This document shows, piece by piece, positions 1 through 7,855 of a DNA stretch of 17,690 bases. The stretch is from Winogradskyella sp. (GTDB taxonomy: Bacteria; Bacteroidota; Bacteroidia; Flavobacteriales; Flavobacteriaceae), in contig JASBSE010000293.1 in assembly GCA_030149115.1 (NCBI GenBank), positions 1 through 17,690 of the forward strand, in the 5' to 3' direction. The notes under the pieces were generated by a model. It was not told where the DNA came from. It saw nothing but the letters and a program-made list of their open reading frames with translations, and did no database searches. How positions within the stretch are numbered: the stretch's first letter is position 1; the number at the start of each line of letters is the position of its first letter. A program made the translations under genes and the position numbers.

Positions 1-1392
1 GAAGAAGTACACGAAAAAGTGTTTGATTTAATGTTTGAACTTGGTGCTGAAGAGTGGCAGTTAGACTTCCCAACAGTTTATGGTTCTGCAAAGAACAACT
101 GGATGAGTGAAGATTGGCAAAAGCCTACTGAAAATATCGAACCGTTGTTAGATATGGTTATTGAGCATATTCCTGAGCCAAAAATTGAAGAAGGTACAAC
201 TCAAATGTTAATTACGTCTTTAGATTTCTCAAGCTTTACCGGACGTATCGCTATCGGTCGTTTAACCCGTGGAACCTTAAAGGCTGGTCAACCTATTTCT
301 TTGGTAAAAAGAGATGGTTCTATAGTAAAAAGTAAGATAAAAGAACTTCATACGTTTGAAGGTTTAGGACGCTTAAAAGTTGAGGAAGTACAGGCTGGTG
401 ATATTTGTGCTATTGTAGGTTTAGAAGGTTTCGAAATTGGTGATACAGTTGCTGATTTTGAAAATCCTGAAGGATTAAAAACAATCGCTATCGATGAGCC
501 AACAATGAGTATGTTATTTACCATTAACGATTCTCCTTTTTTTGGTAAAGATGGTAAGTTTGTAACATCGCGCCACATTAAAGAACGTCTTACTAAAGAG
601 CTTGAAAAGAACTTAGCGCTTAGAGTAGAAGAAACTAATAGTGCAGATAAGTTTATGGTGTTTGGTCGTGGTGTATTACACTTATCGGTTTTAATCGAGA
701 CTATGCGTCGTGAAGGTTATGAGCTTCAAATTGGTCAGCCACAAGTAATCATTAAAGAAATTGATGGTGTAAAGTGCGAGCCTTTTGAAGAAATGACAAT
801 CGATTTACCAGAAAATGTATCTGGTAAAGCCATTGAAATGGTAACAATGCGTAAAGGTGAAATGCTTAGTATGGAAGCCAAAGGCGACCGTATGGTGTGT
901 GAATTTATAGTGCCATCTCGTGGTATTATTGGTTTACGTAATCAATTACTAACAGCAACAGCTGGTGAAGCAATTATGGCACACCGTTTTAAAGAATATC
1001 AACCTTTAAAAGGTGGTATTCCAGAACGTCAAAACGGTTCTCTAGTATCTATGGAAAATGGTACTGCAATTCCGTATTCTATTGATAAACTACAGGAAAG
1101 AGGTAAGTTTTTTATAGATCCAGGTGAAGATATTTACGAAGGACAAGTTATTGGTGAAAACTCTCGTCAAGATGATATGACGGTTAATGTTACTAAAACC
1201 AAAAAGCTAAGTAACGTACGTTCTGCAGGTGCAGATGATAAAGCTAAGATTGTCCCAGCAATTAAGTTTTCGTTGGAAGAAGCTTTAGAATATATTCAAA
1301 AAGACGAATATGTTGAGGTAACTCCTAACCATTTAAGATTACGTAAAATCTTATTGAAAGAGGTAGATCGTAAACGAAATAAGAATTTGTAA
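1..1392 (+). CDS. typA: TypA/BipA ribosome-associated translational GTPase, C-terminal part (5' end outside window)
   Basis: The frame is open from base 1, so the true start lies upstream; the GTG at 19 is internal. The 463 visible residues begin near the end of the G domain (ELGAEEWQLDFP, YGSAKNNWM). They continue through the EF-Tu-like beta-barrel (LITSLDFSSFTGRIAIGR), the EF-G-like alpha/beta domain (GRGVLHLSVLIETMRREGYE) and the TypA-specific C-terminal domain (VPSRGIIGLRNQLLTATAGE, then EVTPNHLRLRK). TypA proteins are about 600 residues, so roughly the first 135, including the P-loop, are missing from the window. The family binds the ribosome and supports 50S assembly and growth at low temperature or under stress. 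It is a core gene forming the left border of the glycan locus and ends just before a terminator hairpin. Family assignment is very secure. Confidence 0.97.
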   Translation, partial: EEVHEKVFDLMFELGAEEWQLDFPTVYGSAKNNWMSEDWQKPTENIEPLLDMVIEHIPEPKIEEGTTQMLITSLDFSSFTGRIAIGRLTRGTLKAGQPISLVKRDGSIVKSKIKELHTFEGLGRLKVEEVQAGDICAIVGLEGFEIGDTVADFENPEGLKTIAIDEPTMSMLFTINDSPFFGKDGKFVTSRHIKERLTKELEKNLALRVEETNSADKFMVFGRGVLHLSVLIETMRREGYELQIGQPQVIIKEIDGVKCEPFEEMTIDLPENVSGKAIEMVTMRKGEMLSMEAKGDRMVCEFIVPSRGIIGLRNQLLTATAGEAIMAHRFKEYQPLKGGIPERQNGSLVSMENGTAIPYSIDKLQERGKFFIDPGEDIYEGQVIGENSRQDDMTVNVTKTKKLSNVRSAGADDKAKIVPAIKFSLEEALEYIQKDEYVEVTPNHLRLRKILLKEVDRKRNKNL

Positions 1393-1415
1393 GAACTATT
1401 TTTTTATAATTTTAA

Positions 1416-1447
1416 AAAAGAGAAATACCCCTGGGTGTTTCTCTTTT
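1416..1447 (+). terminator. Rho-independent-type terminator hairpin after typA
   Basis: A 14-bp stem (1416-1429 with 1434-1447) closes a 4-base CCTG loop. The only non-Watson-Crick pair is one G-T. The stem is A-rich on the left and ends in a T run on the right (CTCTTTT), so the T tract is part of the stem. It starts 23 bases after the typA stop and ends 16 bases before the next start codon. Because the stem is A/T-tailed on both sides it could also work in the opposite direction. Confidence 0.8.
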
Positions 1448-1463
1448 ATGTTATAAAAGGCTT

Positions 1464-1703
1464 ATGGAACTATTTGGAATTACAGGAACAGAGTATATAG
1501 GGTATTTAGCATCTTTAATGGTGTTGTTGTCATTTACCATGAAAGATGTAAAGAAACTGCGAATGGTAAATATGACAGGTTGTGTTTTGTTTGTTGTTTA
1601 CGGATTTTTAATGCCAACTCTTCGTGTTGGTTTGCCGATTATTATTGCTAATACCGCTATTTTAGGTGTTAATATGTTTTACTTGGTTAAAGGGAAAAAG
1701 TAA
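1464..1703 (+). CDS. Small three-helix inner-membrane protein, YgjV / SemiSWEET-like (PQ-loop type)
   Basis: This 79-residue protein is almost entirely membrane-embedded. Hydrophobic segments lie at about residues 11-26, 36-50 and 57-75, joined by a basic loop (MKDVKKLR, 26-33), and it ends in a basic tail (KGKK). Three helices, with polar residues inside them (N36, N63, N70) and a VYG motif after helix 2, resemble the half-transporter fold of SemiSWEET/PQ-loop proteins and the YgjV family. Those proteins act as dimers, and some move sugars. The substrate here is unknown. Very short Bacteroidota proteins like this are sometimes annotated as 'uroporphyrinogen decarboxylase', which nothing in this sequence supports. 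It follows the typA terminator by 16 bases and converges on the GT2 gene with a 12-base gap. Confidence 0.75.
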   Translation: MELFGITGTEYIGYLASLMVLLSFTMKDVKKLRMVNMTGCVLFVVYGFLMPTLRVGLPIIIANTAILGVNMFYLVKGKK

Positions 1704-1715
1704 GATAAAATCACT

Positions 1716-2678
1716 TTAGAGTGTTTCACCTTTTTGATTGAAATCTGTAATTTCTCTGATTTTATATGGTCTTGTATTTTGTGTTTCGTAATAGGTTCGC
1801 ATTTGTAAATCTATTGCTATACCTGTTGTGAAGAGTTGAACACCTACTACCAATAATAATACTCCTAAGATAAGGAGTGGTCTGTCACCAATATCATTAC
1901 CTAGAATTTTTTCAACCAATAAGTAGATATTAATTACAGCTCCAATAGCAAAAAATAAGATGCCAAGGTTTCCTAGAAGATACAAGGGTTTTTGTAAATA
2001 ATTACGTTGGAATAGGATTAGGAGAATATCATTTATAACTTTAAACGTTCTCCCTAATCCATATTTAGATTTTCCGTGTATTCTTCGATTATGATTTACA
2101 TTTACTTCACCTACACGAGCACCATTAAGATATGCTAATAGCCCTATAAATCGGTGCATTTCACCATATAGATTTAATTCTTTGGCAATGTTATTTTTAA
2201 AAATTTTTAAAGCACATCCATGATCTTTTATGTTAAGTTTGGTTGCTTTTCTAATTAAGAAGTTAGCAATCTTAGATGGCAGTTTTTTTAAGAAACTATC
2301 TTTTCTATTGTTTCTAATTCCAACAACTAAATCCCAATTTTCGCTATGCATCTTTTGGAGCATAGTAGGTATATCATTAGCATCATTTTGTAAATCACCA
2401 TCCATAGTTACAATGTATTCGCCTTGAGCATTATCAATACCGGCTGCCAAAGCCGAACTCTGTCCATAATTTTTACGAAATTCTATAAGTGTTACTTTTG
2501 AATGGTTTATAGTTTTAATGGTATTTACTGTCTTATCTGTAGAAAAATCATCAACCAAAATAATTTCATGAGAATAATTTTTCAGTCCTTTATCTATACT
2601 ATGAAGTAGTGGCTGAATATTGTCTTCTTCATTATAAAGAGGGATTACAATAGAGAGTAAGTTATTCTGTAAGTTCAT
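1716..2678 (-). CDS. Polyprenyl-phosphate glycosyltransferase, GT2 family (GtrB / DPM1-like) with two C-terminal membrane helices
   Basis: The 320-residue protein has a GT-A domain at about residues 8-225. It shows the nucleotide-binding segment IILVDDFSTD (D43, D44), the metal-binding DGDLQ (93-97), and RRIHGKSKYG (198-207), a signature of the dolichol-phosphate-mannose synthase / GtrB / ArnC group. Two hydrophobic segments follow (about 232-255 and 266-290), then a short cytoplasmic tail. The family moves a sugar from a nucleotide sugar to undecaprenyl phosphate on the inner face of the membrane; the sugar cannot be read from sequence. It is the second gene of a two-gene minus-strand unit, 36 bases after a GT-C-like gene that could use its product on the periplasmic side. 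No GtrA-type flippase is adjacent. Confidence 0.9.
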   Translation of the reverse strand: MNLQNNLLSIVIPLYNEEDNIQPLLHSIDKGLKNYSHEIILVDDFSTDKTVNTIKTINHSKVTLIEFRKNYGQSSALAAGIDNAQGEYIVTMDGDLQNDANDIPTMLQKMHSENWDLVVGIRNNRKDSFLKKLPSKIANFLIRKATKLNIKDHGCALKIFKNNIAKELNLYGEMHRFIGLLAYLNGARVGEVNVNHNRRIHGKSKYGLGRTFKVINDILLILFQRNYLQKPLYLLGNLGILFFAIGAVINIYLLVEKILGNDIGDRPLLILGVLLLVVGVQLFTTGIAIDLQMRTYYETQNTRPYKIREITDFNQKGETL

Positions 2679-2694
2679 AAACTAAGTTATATTA

Positions 2695-2702
2695 CAAAGC
2701 TA
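2695..2702 (-). promoter_or_regulatory. Possible Bacteroidota -7 box (TAnnTTTG) upstream of the GtrB-like gene
   Basis: The minus strand reads TAGCTTTG in the 36-base gap between the two minus-strand genes. A start site about 7 bases downstream would leave a leader of about 10 bases. No TTG -33 element is visible at the usual distance. A single eight-base match in AT-rich DNA may be chance. Confidence 0.3.
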
Positions 2703-2714
2703 TAGTTTTTTTGT

Positions 2715-4295
2715 TTATGGTTTTTTGTATACTCTGAAATGATTCTTATTCTCAATAAGTTTCCAATTTTTAGCTACATACATAGTTAGTAGAGAACTTT
2801 CTTCATAGTTGTCAATATGATTCTCAAAATTCTCTACAAAGATAGTTAGGTCTTTTTCATTTAGCATTTGCTTGTAATTTTCAAGTTGGTCAGCAAGATG
2901 ATGATTAAAAACCCAATCTACGCCAATTGGATTAGATGTGTCCGTAATATAGTGGCCCAAGGTCATTGATGGTAGAATCGTAAAGTTATTATAACGACTA
3001 GTCAACTCTTTTAATTCACTGAACTTATCATATCTATCTTTATTAGTATGTATTCCTTTTAACCTAGGAAATATTTCTCCTAAATTATAATTAAGCTCAC
3101 TTCTATGTTTCTCTCTATATGGGTATTGATATCCATAAAAAAAAGTGCCGATATAAAGAGTAGTAATAATTAATGCACTCCATTGTTTTATTGAGTGTAA
3201 TTCACCAAGAAAAAACAATGCTAAAGTGATAACTATTGGTGTAGAAAAATCAATAGGAGTATTATAACCATTACTTATGGAGGCGCACCATGCTAATGAA
3301 AATAATACTACCATAATGGTGTATTTAGAATTTTTTAAGCTCATTACTAAAACGTATAATGAACCAAAAAGCCACAAAAGGTGTACTATGCCATACTTTG
3401 CAGAAGCATATAAACTTTGATTTTTATAATATAGCCATAGAAAAACAATAACAATAATGACGTTAGTAAGAAAGTAAGCAGTGTGACCTTTTAAATGCTT
3501 TTTAGAAAACCACACAACTAAAGCCGCTATAATGACAGCTATGAGGTTAAATTTTACTGCCAGATAGTAAGATTTAATCCCTGTGTCAATTAAACTAGAA
3601 CCTGTTGTGAAACTAAACATTTGATTTATAAAAGGCTCAAGAGCTCCTTGCCACCAGAAAAACAAAAAGTATAACATGGTCAATAACATTCCACTAATAG
3701 CAAGAATTAAAAAAGCCCTAATTTGTTTATGGTAAATCAAAAAGAAAGCAATAATAATGGGAAAGAAATAAAAAGATTGTTTGCAAAGTGCGCCTAAGAA
3801 AAGAAAAAGGGCTCCAACTGAAATGGACCACCATTTTTCTTTGTTTTTAATAATGAAATAAAGACCAATTACGCTAAAGAAGATACCATCAACAGTATTC
3901 CATGGCATTGGAGCATAATTATGTACAGAAATAATAGCGCCAATTGTGGCTATAAAAAAGAGGTGCTTTTTTGAAAGCTTTAAGTAATTAAATCCTATGA
4001 CGGTTGCCAAATAAGAGTATGTAAAAACTTGTATGAAATAAAAATACCTATTTATTAGATAAGCATAGTCTTCTGAAATATATAGAGGTAGAGAATGAAA
4101 AAAAGGTGAAAAAGCAGGTTTTATATAAACAAAGTCTCTATGAGGAAAGTACCCATTGTATATGCTCCACGATATACCAAAAATAGAGCCCATATCTCCT
4201 TCTTCAATTCCATATGGTCCATAAAAAATCGCATAGAAAATAAGAACCAGAAAGAAGATGTATTTAAAAGGATTGTTTTTTAAATCGGTAAACAA
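2715..4295 (-). CDS. Multi-pass membrane protein, probable GT-C fold glycosyltransferase (PMT/ArnT-like)
   Basis: This is a 526-residue, strongly hydrophobic protein. After the first membrane helix (about 12-29) comes an acidic pair, EEGD (31-34), and then RDFVYIKP (53-60). That pattern resembles the first external loop of GT-C enzymes such as the PMT_2/ArnT group, where acidic residues there are catalytic and a 'Y-R-D-F...K-P' stretch follows. Many helices run to about residue 395. The last ~130 residues are polar and probably periplasmic. GT-C enzymes use polyprenyl-phosphate sugars, which fits the GtrB-like gene 36 bases downstream. A Wzy-type polymerase or an uncharacterised membrane protein is the main alternative. 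It is divergent from the acyltransferase gene across 163 bases. Confidence 0.6.
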   Translation of the reverse strand: MFTDLKNNPFKYIFFLVLIFYAIFYGPYGIEEGDMGSIFGISWSIYNGYFPHRDFVYIKPAFSPFFHSLPLYISEDYAYLINRYFYFIQVFTYSYLATVIGFNYLKLSKKHLFFIATIGAIISVHNYAPMPWNTVDGIFFSVIGLYFIIKNKEKWWSISVGALFLFLGALCKQSFYFFPIIIAFFLIYHKQIRAFLILAISGMLLTMLYFLFFWWQGALEPFINQMFSFTTGSSLIDTGIKSYYLAVKFNLIAVIIAALVVWFSKKHLKGHTAYFLTNVIIVIVFLWLYYKNQSLYASAKYGIVHLLWLFGSLYVLVMSLKNSKYTIMVVLFSLAWCASISNGYNTPIDFSTPIVITLALFFLGELHSIKQWSALIITTLYIGTFFYGYQYPYREKHRSELNYNLGEIFPRLKGIHTNKDRYDKFSELKELTSRYNNFTILPSMTLGHYITDTSNPIGVDWVFNHHLADQLENYKQMLNEKDLTIFVENFENHIDNYEESSLLTMYVAKNWKLIENKNHFRVYKKP

Positions 4296-4458
4296 CAGTA
4301 TGTTTTTTTAGCTAATATAGAATAATTGAGTTTGCTTATGTTAAAAGAAGCCAATAGATTTATTTATAAAATAAAAGAATGATAATTTTTATATACTAGA
4401 AAAAATCGAGAATAATTAAAAAGTCTTATTTTTCAACCTTATAGTTTATTTTTGAAAA
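4296..4458. promoter_or_regulatory. AT-rich divergent intergenic region between the GT-C-like gene and the acyltransferase gene
   Basis: This 163-base gap separates two divergently transcribed units and so should hold a promoter for each. I see no convincing TAnnTTTG plus TTG pair on either strand. The only match, at 4447-4454 on the plus strand, lies too close to the start codon at 4459 to be persuasive. No strong inverted repeat or ORF is visible. Confidence 0.4.
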
Positions 4459-5436
4459 ATGCAAGACTTCAAGGTTTTACAATATAAGCCATCTCATAAA
4501 AATGAATGGAATGCATTTGCTTTAGATAGCAACCAACAAACATTTCTATTCTTAAGAGATTTTATGGATTATCACAGTGATAGATTTCAAGATTTTTCAT
4601 TGATGATCTATAACGATGATGAACTAATGGCATTACTACCTGCAAATAAAATTGATAATGAAATCTATTCTCATCAAGGATTAACCTATGGTGGCTTAAT
4701 ATACAAATCAACTTTACAGAGTCAGGAATTTATTGGTATTTTAAAAACGGTTTTAGAATATCTTTCAGAAAATGGAATTAAAAGTCTCCTAATAAAAGAG
4801 TTGCCTTTTGTTTTCCTGGATAACCAGACCAATAATCCATTAGCCTATTTGTGTTTTAAACTTAATGCACAACTGCAACGCATGGATATACATTCCGTAT
4901 TAGAACTGAAGTTCAAAAGTTATAATAGAAGTAGAAAAAATGGTTATAAAAGAGGTTTAAAAAACAACCTTACTGTTATAGAAACAGACGACTTTGAAAG
5001 TTTTTGGAATGAAATTTTGATACCAAACCTAGATGATAGATATAATGTAAGACCAGTTCATAGCTTAGAAGAAATTCAGCTTTTAAAATCTAGATTTCCA
5101 AATAAAATTAGGCAGTTTAACGTTTACCTTAAAGATAAAATAGTAGCGGGTACTACAATTTTTGAAACAAAACATGTAGCACACAGCCAATATATTTCTG
5201 GTAATGCGGATAAAAATGCACTAGGAAGTTTAGATTTTTTACACCATTACCTTTTAGAGGAGGTTTTTGCTGATAAATCTTATTTTAACTTTGGTATTTC
5301 TAATGAAAATGATGGTCAGAATATTAATGAAGGATTACAATACTGGAAAGAAGGTTATGGTGCTCATTCAATCACGCAGGGATTTTATAAAATTGAAACT
5401 TCAAAATATAAACACTTAGAAGATATTTATGTATGA
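4459..5436 (+). CDS. FemAB/GNAT-like N-acyltransferase, probably acting on an amino sugar
   Basis: This 325-residue soluble protein has the two-part look of the FemAB-like/GNAT superfamily. The N-terminal half contains LPANKIDNEIYSHQGLTYGG (60-79). The basic linker SYNRSRKNGYKRG is followed by a C-terminal acyltransferase core (YLKDKIVAGTTIFE, then SQYISGNADK and LDFLHHYLLEEV). It ends with NFGISNENDGQNINEGLQYWKEGYG, typical of GNATs that act on small molecules or peptidoglycan precursors. Its stop overlaps the aminotransferase start by four bases (ATGA), implying coupled translation. This suggests it acylates the amine that the aminotransferase makes. That role is inference: the classical FdtC/QdtC acetyltransferases are left-handed beta-helix enzymes, not GNATs. 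It could instead add another acyl or aminoacyl group. Confidence 0.75.
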   Translation: MQDFKVLQYKPSHKNEWNAFALDSNQQTFLFLRDFMDYHSDRFQDFSLMIYNDDELMALLPANKIDNEIYSHQGLTYGGLIYKSTLQSQEFIGILKTVLEYLSENGIKSLLIKELPFVFLDNQTNNPLAYLCFKLNAQLQRMDIHSVLELKFKSYNRSRKNGYKRGLKNNLTVIETDDFESFWNEILIPNLDDRYNVRPVHSLEEIQLLKSRFPNKIRQFNVYLKDKIVAGTTIFETKHVAHSQYISGNADKNALGSLDFLHHYLLEEVFADKSYFNFGISNENDGQNINEGLQYWKEGYGAHSITQGFYKIETSKYKHLEDIYV

Positions 5437-6536
5437 TTAAGTTTTTAGACTTACATAAAATCAATAATAGATTTAGAGAAGAACTCCAAGCATCGTTTAC
5501 CCAGTCTTTGGACACTTCCTGTTATATTCTAGGTCCTAATGTTAAGAAATTTGAAAGTGATTTTGCTCACTATTGTGGAACAAATTATTGTATAGGAACA
5601 GCTAATGGTTTGGATGCTTTAACTCTAATTTTAAAAGGATACATAGAAATTGGAAAACTAAAAAAAGGAGATAAAGTTTTAGTGCCAGCAAATACTTTTA
5701 TTGCAACAATTTTATCTGTGATTCATGCTGATTTAGAGCCTGTATTGATAGAGCCAGATCCTAATACTTATAATATTTCTGTAGCAGGGGTTGAAGCTGC
5801 ATTAACTGAAGAAACAAGAGCTATTATAATGGTTCATCTTTATGGGCAACTAGCAGATTATGAAAGTTTAGAAACAATAGCAAAGAAGCATAATTTGTTG
5901 CTAATAGAGGATGCAGCACAATCACATGGAGCTATTTCTAATTCTAAAAATATTAAAGCTGGTAATTTAGCGCATGCCGCAGCATTTAGTTTTTATCCAA
6001 GTAAAAATCTTGGAGCATTAGGTGATGGTGGTGCAGTAGCAACTAACGATAAAGAATTATTTGAAGCAGTTTCTTTATTAAGAAACTATGGTAGTAATAT
6101 AAAATATAAAAATGAAGTAATAGGTCATAATAGTAGATTAGACGATTTGCAAGCTGCATTTTTAAGTGTAAAGTTAAGCTCGTTAGATTCTGATAATTCC
6201 AGAAGACGATTTATAGCAAAATGTTATCTCAGAGAAATTGTAAACTCTAAAGTGAATTTACCTTCCTATGATGAGTCTAAAAATCATGTGTTTTATGCTT
6301 TTGTAGTTGAGGTAGAAAATAGAGATGCTTTTATTAATCATTTAAATAAGAATGGTGTAGAATGGCTGGTGCATTATCCGGTTCCACCACATAAACAAGA
6401 GGCATTAAAAAGATTTTCGCATATAAAATTGCCTATTACCGAACAAATTCATAAAAGAATTATAAGTTTGCCAATAAGTCCAGTAATGACGGATGAAGAA
6501 ATAAGTACTGTGATTGAGGTAATAAATGCTTATTAA
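5433..6536 (+). CDS. fdtB: DegT/DnrJ/EryC1 sugar aminotransferase, FdtB/QdtB type (dTDP-3-amino-3,6-dideoxyhexose formation)
   Basis: The 367 residues match the PLP-dependent sugar aminotransferase family end to end. YCGTNYCIGTANGLDALTL (48-66) is the phosphate-binding region, VPANTFIATILSV follows, and LIEDAAQSHGA (157-167) carries the aspartate that contacts the PLP ring. AFSFYPSKNLGALGDGG (184-200) carries the Schiff-base lysine, K191. LRNYGSNIKYKNE and HNSRLDDLQAAFLSVKL match the 3-aminotransferases FdtB/QdtB better than 4-aminotransferases such as WecE, as judged by eye. The FdtA-like isomerase at 11439 supports this reading. The expected reaction is glutamate-dependent amination of a dTDP-3-keto-6-deoxyhexose; galacto versus gluco configuration cannot be told. 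It overlaps the acyltransferase by four bases and directly abuts the first flippase gene. Confidence 0.88.
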   Translation: MIKFLDLHKINNRFREELQASFTQSLDTSCYILGPNVKKFESDFAHYCGTNYCIGTANGLDALTLILKGYIEIGKLKKGDKVLVPANTFIATILSVIHADLEPVLIEPDPNTYNISVAGVEAALTEETRAIIMVHLYGQLADYESLETIAKKHNLLLIEDAAQSHGAISNSKNIKAGNLAHAAAFSFYPSKNLGALGDGGAVATNDKELFEAVSLLRNYGSNIKYKNEVIGHNSRLDDLQAAFLSVKLSSLDSDNSRRRFIAKCYLREIVNSKVNLPSYDESKNHVFYAFVVEVENRDAFINHLNKNGVEWLVHYPVPPHKQEALKRFSHIKLPITEQIHKRIISLPISPVMTDEEISTVIEVINAY

Positions 6537-7844
6537 TTGAAAAAATTTTTTCACTATATAAATAATGAAGTTTTAGTAAAAGCTGCAAGTCTTAATACAG
6601 CTAACCTTAGTATTAAGATTCTTGCAGGAATGCTAGTATCTAAGTTTATAGCTTTGTTTATTGGTCCTGAAGGTATGGCGTTGATAGGGAATTTAAGAAA
6701 CTTCCTAAGCACTATTCAATCTATATCCATTGCTGGTTTATACAATGGTTTTGTTAAACTGATAGGAAAACATAAAAATAATGAGAAGGAGTTAACCAAT
6801 ACTCTTTCTACAGTATTTTACTTTGGTTTTTTTGCGTCACTTTTTTTAGCTTTTATATGTTATTATAATGCAGAGTTTGTAAATAAACTTATTTTTTTCA
6901 ATAATAACTATGTATATGTTATAGAGAAAATGGCGATTGTACTGCCGTTCTATTCTCTAAATATGTATGTGTTTGCCATAATGAATGGCTTTTCTAAGTA
7001 TAGGATATTATTAGTTATTAATATAATAGGTCAAATTTTAGGCTTACTTGTTACACTTCTCTTAATAAAACAAGAAAATATTGATGGAGCGTTAATTGCA
7101 GTTGTAATTACTCCGGCACTTAATCTTTTGATAACAATAGTTGGTATTGCTTTTAGAAAAAACCTAATGTCAATAATTAACATAACAAGAATTCATATTT
7201 CTGTTCTAAGAAATTTGAGTCCTAATATGATTATGGCATTGGTGTCATCTATTGCGTTACCAATTGTATATATAATTATTAGAAATTATATTATTTCAGA
7301 AATAGGAATTAAGGAGGCAGGTTATTGGACCGCTGTTACAAGAGTTTCAGATTACTATCTTATGTTTATCAATTCTTTAATGGCACTCTATATTTTACCT
7401 CGTTTTGCAGAATTACAATCTCAAACTGAATTTAGAAAAGAAGTGTTTAGTTTTTATAAAACTGTCTTGCCAATTTTTGCAATTCTATTAGGAATAATTT
7501 ATCTCAGTAGAAGTCTTCTAGTAGACTTATTATTTACAGAAGAGTTTAGACCCATAGAAGATTTAATGGGTTATCAGATATTAGGAGATTTTATGCGTGT
7601 AATGTCTATGGTTATTGCTTACAAGTTTTTGGCTAAAAAGATGTTTACACATTTTATAATTATAGAAGTCTTTTTATTTGTTATTATGTATTTTTCTAGC
7701 ATCTACTTAATTGATGCTTTTGGGATAAAGGGTGCCGTAATGGGACATTGCTTAAGTTATTTAATGCACTTCGGAATTGTTTTGCTAATTTTTGGTAGTT
7801 CTTTATTTGGTGTTATAAATGATGAGGGCATTGATGATTTTTAA
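6537..7844 (+). CDS. wzx: Wzx-type polysaccharide/lipid-linked oligosaccharide flippase (WzxE-like), first of a tandem pair
   Basis: A 435-residue membrane protein with about a dozen hydrophobic segments, of the MATE/MVF-type O-antigen translocase family. It moves undecaprenyl-diphosphate-linked oligosaccharides to the periplasmic face. Family features include PEGMALIGNLRNF near residues 44-56, the KHKNNEKEL loop, and EAGYWTAVTRVSDYYL mid-protein followed by LYILPRFAEL. The start is TTG at 6537, immediately after the aminotransferase TAA, with no spacer. The first in-frame ATG (M32) would delete most of the first helix, and the paralogue downstream aligns from the N-terminus, so TTG is preferred. 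It is related to the next gene over its whole length. The gene order acyltransferase-aminotransferase-flippase recalls wecD-wecE-wzxE of enterobacterial common antigen. Confidence 0.88.
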   Translation: MKKFFHYINNEVLVKAASLNTANLSIKILAGMLVSKFIALFIGPEGMALIGNLRNFLSTIQSISIAGLYNGFVKLIGKHKNNEKELTNTLSTVFYFGFFASLFLAFICYYNAEFVNKLIFFNNNYVYVIEKMAIVLPFYSLNMYVFAIMNGFSKYRILLVINIIGQILGLLVTLLLIKQENIDGALIAVVITPALNLLITIVGIAFRKNLMSIINITRIHISVLRNLSPNMIMALVSSIALPIVYIIIRNYIISEIGIKEAGYWTAVTRVSDYYLMFINSLMALYILPRFAELQSQTEFRKEVFSFYKTVLPIFAILLGIIYLSRSLLVDLLFTEEFRPIEDLMGYQILGDFMRVMSMVIAYKFLAKKMFTHFIIIEVFLFVIMYFSSIYLIDAFGIKGAVMGHCLSYLMHFGIVLLIFGSSLFGVINDEGIDDF

Positions 7845-7855
7845 TAGCATTGGGC

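Noticed and set aside
348..578. Minus-strand open frame inside typA
   Set aside because: It lies wholly inside a highly conserved coding region, and its product has no recognisable feature; a frame shadow.
1712..1723. Small hairpin (CACT/AGTG) between the convergent YgjV-like and GtrB-like genes as a bidirectional terminator
   Set aside because: The stem is only four base pairs before a mismatch, and no clean T run follows on either strand.
4447..4454. TATTTTTG match to the Bacteroidota -7 box upstream of the acyltransferase gene
   Set aside because: It ends four bases before the ATG, would give an almost leaderless transcript, lies in a T-rich run and has no -33 partner, so chance is the simpler reading.
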